The position numbers and the translations under genes are program-made. This document shows, in pieces, positions 5,016 through 6,910 of a stretch of 6,910 nt of DNA. A model generated the notes under the pieces. The model was not told the DNA's origin, searched no databases, and was given only the letters and a program-made list of their open reading frames with translations. This DNA comes from Sutterella sp. (GTDB lineage Bacteria; Pseudomonadota; Gammaproteobacteria; Burkholderiales; Burkholderiaceae_F): NCBI GenBank assembly GCA_003488465.1, contig DNLN01000153.1, forward strand, positions 10,068 to 16,977, read 5' to 3'. Every line of letters starts with the position of its first letter. Position 1 is the stretch's first letter.

Positions 5016-6464
5016 ATGCAAAACAAGAAAAAGGCTCTGTTCGCAGCCATCATGTCCGCTCTGCTCGCCACGAGCGCCGCAACGCTACCCTCCACCGGAT
5101 ACGCCTTTGACATTCCGGGCATGAAGTCCGCGTCCGCGCGCGAGTCCCTGCCCAACTTCGTCGACCTTGTGGAGAAGTACGGCAAGGGCGTGGTCAACAT
5201 TTCGATCGTGAAGAAGGCAAAGACGATCCAGATGGACAGCCCCTTCGGGGGACTTGACGAGCAGAGCGCCGAGATATTCCGGCGCTTCGGCTTCCCGCTG
5301 CCCTTCGGCGGCGGCTCTCGCTACACACCCGAGCAGCGCGGCACGGGTTCGGGCTTCATCATCAGCGCCGACGGCTTGATTCTCACCAATCACCACGTTG
5401 TCGAGGGCGCCGACGAGATCAAGGTGCGCCTCACCGACAAGCGCGAGTTCAAGGGCAAGGTGCTTGGCAGCGATCCCAAGACTGACATCGCCGTCGTGAA
5501 GATCGATGCAAAGGATCTGCCGGTGCTCAAGATGGGCAACAGCGACAACCTCAAGGTCGGCGAATGGGTGGCCGCCATCGGCAGCCCCTTCGGCCTTGAC
5601 AACACCGTGACCGCGGGCATCGTATCCGCCAAGAGCCGCAAGCTTCCCGACGATCAGTTCGTGCCGTTCATCCAGACCGACGTTGCCGTGAACCCCGGCA
5701 ACTCCGGCGGGCCGCTCTTTAACATGGACGGCGAAGTGGTGGGCATCAACTCGCAGATCTTCTCCACCTCTGGCGGCTTCATGGGCCTGTCCTTCGCCAT
5801 CCCGATCGATCTTGCCCTGGAGATCAAGGATCAGCTCGTCAAGAGCGGCAAGGTCACCCGCGGCCGCATCGGCGTCATGATCCAGAACATCACGCCAGAG
5901 CTCGCCGAATCCTTCGGCCTGAAGGATCAGAAGGGCGCGATCGTCGCCCAGATCGAAAAGGACGGCCCGGCTGCCAAGAGCAAGCTGCGCGAAGGTGACG
6001 TCATCACCGCCGTGAACGGCAAGGCCGTCGAATCCTCCGCCGACATGCCCGTCATGATCAGCGCGATGAAGCCCGGCTCCACCGTGAAGCTCACCGTGCT
6101 GCGCGACGGCAAGAGCGAAGAAGTGAGCGTGATGGTGAGCGAGGCTCCCTCGAGCCCTTCGGGCGTCGCCTCTTCCGATTCCGCGAGCTCGGGCACGAAG
6201 CTTGGCGTCTCGGTGCGCGCGCTCACGAAGCAGGAATCCGAGAAGGCGGGCACCGAAGGCGTGCTCGTCGAGAAGGTTCAGGGCGCAGCTGAAAAGGCCG
6301 GCATCCTCACTGGCGACATCATCGTCAACGTGAACGGGCATGCGATCAAGGCGCCTTCGGACCTCAGAAGCGCCCTTTCCGGCGTGAAGAAGTCCGCCCG
6401 CGTGCTCGTGCAGCGCGGCAAGTCCCGCATCTTCATCCCGGTTCGCATCGGCGGGAAGAACTGA
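5016..6464 (+). CDS. Periplasmic HtrA/DegP-type serine endoprotease
   Basis: This 482-residue protease/chaperone degrades or refolds misfolded envelope proteins. A Sec signal peptide opens it: KKK at 4-6, hydrophobic core about 7-22, likely cleavage after A30 ('GYA' then 'FD'). The trypsin-like domain (about 45-270) has the full triad H127 ('TNHHVV'), D157 ('KTDIAV') and S230 ('NPGNSGGPLF'). The regulatory loop before it (about 74-108) is rich in Phe and Gly, as in MucD/DegP. PDZ1 (about 282-375) starts 'RGRIGVMIQ'; PDZ2 (about 394-480) starts 'KLGVSVRAL'; a Ser-rich linker (about 376-393) joins them. Two PDZ domains place it with DegP, DegQ and MucD rather than DegS. GGAG seven bases before the ATG fixes the start. 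It follows the XRE gene by 151 bp, probably with its own, possibly sigma-E-driven, promoter, and ends at a strong terminator. I cannot choose between the names degP, degQ and mucD. Confidence 0.94.
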   Translation: MQNKKKALFAAIMSALLATSAATLPSTGYAFDIPGMKSASARESLPNFVDLVEKYGKGVVNISIVKKAKTIQMDSPFGGLDEQSAEIFRRFGFPLPFGGGSRYTPEQRGTGSGFIISADGLILTNHHVVEGADEIKVRLTDKREFKGKVLGSDPKTDIAVVKIDAKDLPVLKMGNSDNLKVGEWVAAIGSPFGLDNTVTAGIVSAKSRKLPDDQFVPFIQTDVAVNPGNSGGPLFNMDGEVVGINSQIFSTSGGFMGLSFAIPIDLALEIKDQLVKSGKVTRGRIGVMIQNITPELAESFGLKDQKGAIVAQIEKDGPAAKSKLREGDVITAVNGKAVESSADMPVMISAMKPGSTVKLTVLRDGKSEEVSVMVSEAPSSPSGVASSDSASSGTKLGVSVRALTKQESEKAGTEGVLVEKVQGAAEKAGILTGDIIVNVNGHAIKAPSDLRSALSGVKKSARVLVQRGKSRIFIPVRIGGKN

Positions 6465-6512
6465 TCGCCCTGATTCTGGATAGGCCCGGCACTTCGGGCA
6501 GCTCCTGAAAGA

Positions 6513-6552
6513 AAGGCCGTTTCCAGACTATCCGGAAGCGGCCTTCTGTTTG
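6513..6552. terminator. Bidirectional terminator between protease and TetR genes
   Basis: AAGGCCGTTTCC (6513-6524) pairs with GGAAGCGGCCTT (6534-6545), twelve pairs including one T-G wobble, around a nine-base loop. On the plus strand CTGTTTG follows; on the minus strand TTTCTTTC follows. It therefore can end both the protease transcript and the convergent TetR-family transcript. A smaller GCCCG/CGGGC hairpin (6484-6499) precedes it. Confidence 0.75.
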
Positions 6553-6571
6553 AAGCGGATCGGCACTCCGA

Positions 6572-6910
6572 TCAGCAGTGACACGCGACGATATGCTCGG
6601 TGACGTCCGCGGCAAGCGCCTCACGGTCAAGATCGGGATGCGCAACAAGCCTCGGACTGAGGCCGTCCATCAGCGTCAGGTTCATTTCGATCCGGCGCCG
6701 CAGATCATCGTCCGAGACCTGAATGTGCTTCTTCATCACCTCAAGAAGCGCCTCGCGCCACTGTGCGTCGAACTCCCGGAGAATCTCACCCATGCGCCCG
6801 TTTCTCGTGCACTCGGATAGGATCTCGAGCGAAATCTTCGCCGTCTGCGAGTCAAGTCTCGACAGAACGATGCGCTTGACGTGCTCGCGCACCTCCTGCT
6901 CGCCGCCCAG
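6572..6910 (-). CDS. TetR-family regulator, C-terminal part, cut by window edge
   Basis: The last 112 codons of a minus-strand gene are present; the frame stays open to base 6910, so the N-terminus with the expected helix-turn-helix lies outside. The translation is wholly helical in character, with segments such as 'KISLEILSECTRNGRMGEIL', 'FDAQWREALLEVMKKHIQ', 'LRRRIEMNLTLMDGLSPRLV' and 'DREALAADVTEHIVA'. This layout is typical of the ligand-binding and dimerisation domain of AcrR/TetR-type repressors. The ligand and targets cannot be deduced. A GTG at 6892 could start a 106-residue protein, but the upstream codons are in frame and the domain would be headless, so a partial gene is the better reading. 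It converges on the protease gene and shares its terminator. The C-terminus ends unusually in Cys-His-Cys. Confidence 0.75.
   Translation of the reverse strand: MGGEQEVREHVKRIVLSRLDSQTAKISLEILSECTRNGRMGEILREFDAQWREALLEVMKKHIQVSDDDLRRRIEMNLTLMDGLSPRLVAHPDLDREALAADVTEHIVACHC

Noticed and set aside
4907..5110. 67-codon plus-strand open frame before the protease
   Set aside because: It overlaps the protease start and signal peptide in another frame, crosses the proposed promoter and leader hairpin, and has no recognisable domain.
5085..6341. 418-codon open frame on the minus strand
   Set aside because: It is antisense to the DegP-like protease. Its His/Asp/Ala/Gly-rich, low-complexity translation mirrors the codon pattern of the real gene.
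4628..6464. A HipBA-type toxin-antitoxin pair
   Set aside because: The XRE protein resembles HipB, but the downstream gene is clearly a secreted serine protease and no HipA-like kinase occurs in the window.

Overview
The window is a GC-rich, tightly packed stretch of bacterial chromosome. It looks like a betaproteobacterium of the order Burkholderiales. That guess, which leans toward the gut family Sutterellaceae, is inference: it rests on the protein make-up (a QseBC-like two-component pair, a DUF3597 protein, a small membrane protein with a 'SHFAWQLRT' motif, a MucD/DegP-like protease) and on base composition. No marker gene is present to prove it. No phage, insertion sequence, CRISPR array, tRNA or rRNA is visible.

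Layout. Bases 1-154 are non-coding and slightly AT-richer, with a 12-bp palindrome. Two minus-strand genes follow: a four-helix DUF4870-like membrane protein (155-559) and a DUF3597 protein (772-1179). The 212-bp gap between them is crowded with inverted repeats, including a good minus-strand terminator. A divergent intergenic region (1180-1356) holds a TATAAT box for the DUF3597 gene. Everything from there to 6464 is on the plus strand: a response regulator (1357-2013) and its sensor kinase (2020-3360), six bases apart; a cytosolic M20 zinc peptidase (3457-4569); a solitary HipB-like XRE regulator (4628-4864); and a periplasmic HtrA/DegP serine protease with two PDZ domains (5016-6464). A bidirectional terminator separates the protease from a convergent, truncated TetR-family regulator (6572 to the right edge).

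How the genes may work together. The kinase and regulator form a complete membrane-to-DNA signalling pair. The protease is the periplasmic quality-control enzyme of the envelope stress response, and a sigma-E-like promoter can be proposed upstream of it. The M20 peptidase and the XRE protein lie between these two units and may be transcribed with either, but strong hairpins at 4579-4610 and 4961-4989 and a 19-bp dyad at 4860-4878 divide the region into segments.

The window is mostly ordinary housekeeping and regulatory chromosome. I do not see convincing evidence for a new multi-gene system. The best leads are regulatory: the HipB-like protein with no HipA and a dyad over its own stop codon, the sigma-E-like promoter and leader hairpin of the protease gene, and the cluster of inverted repeats at 616-763.
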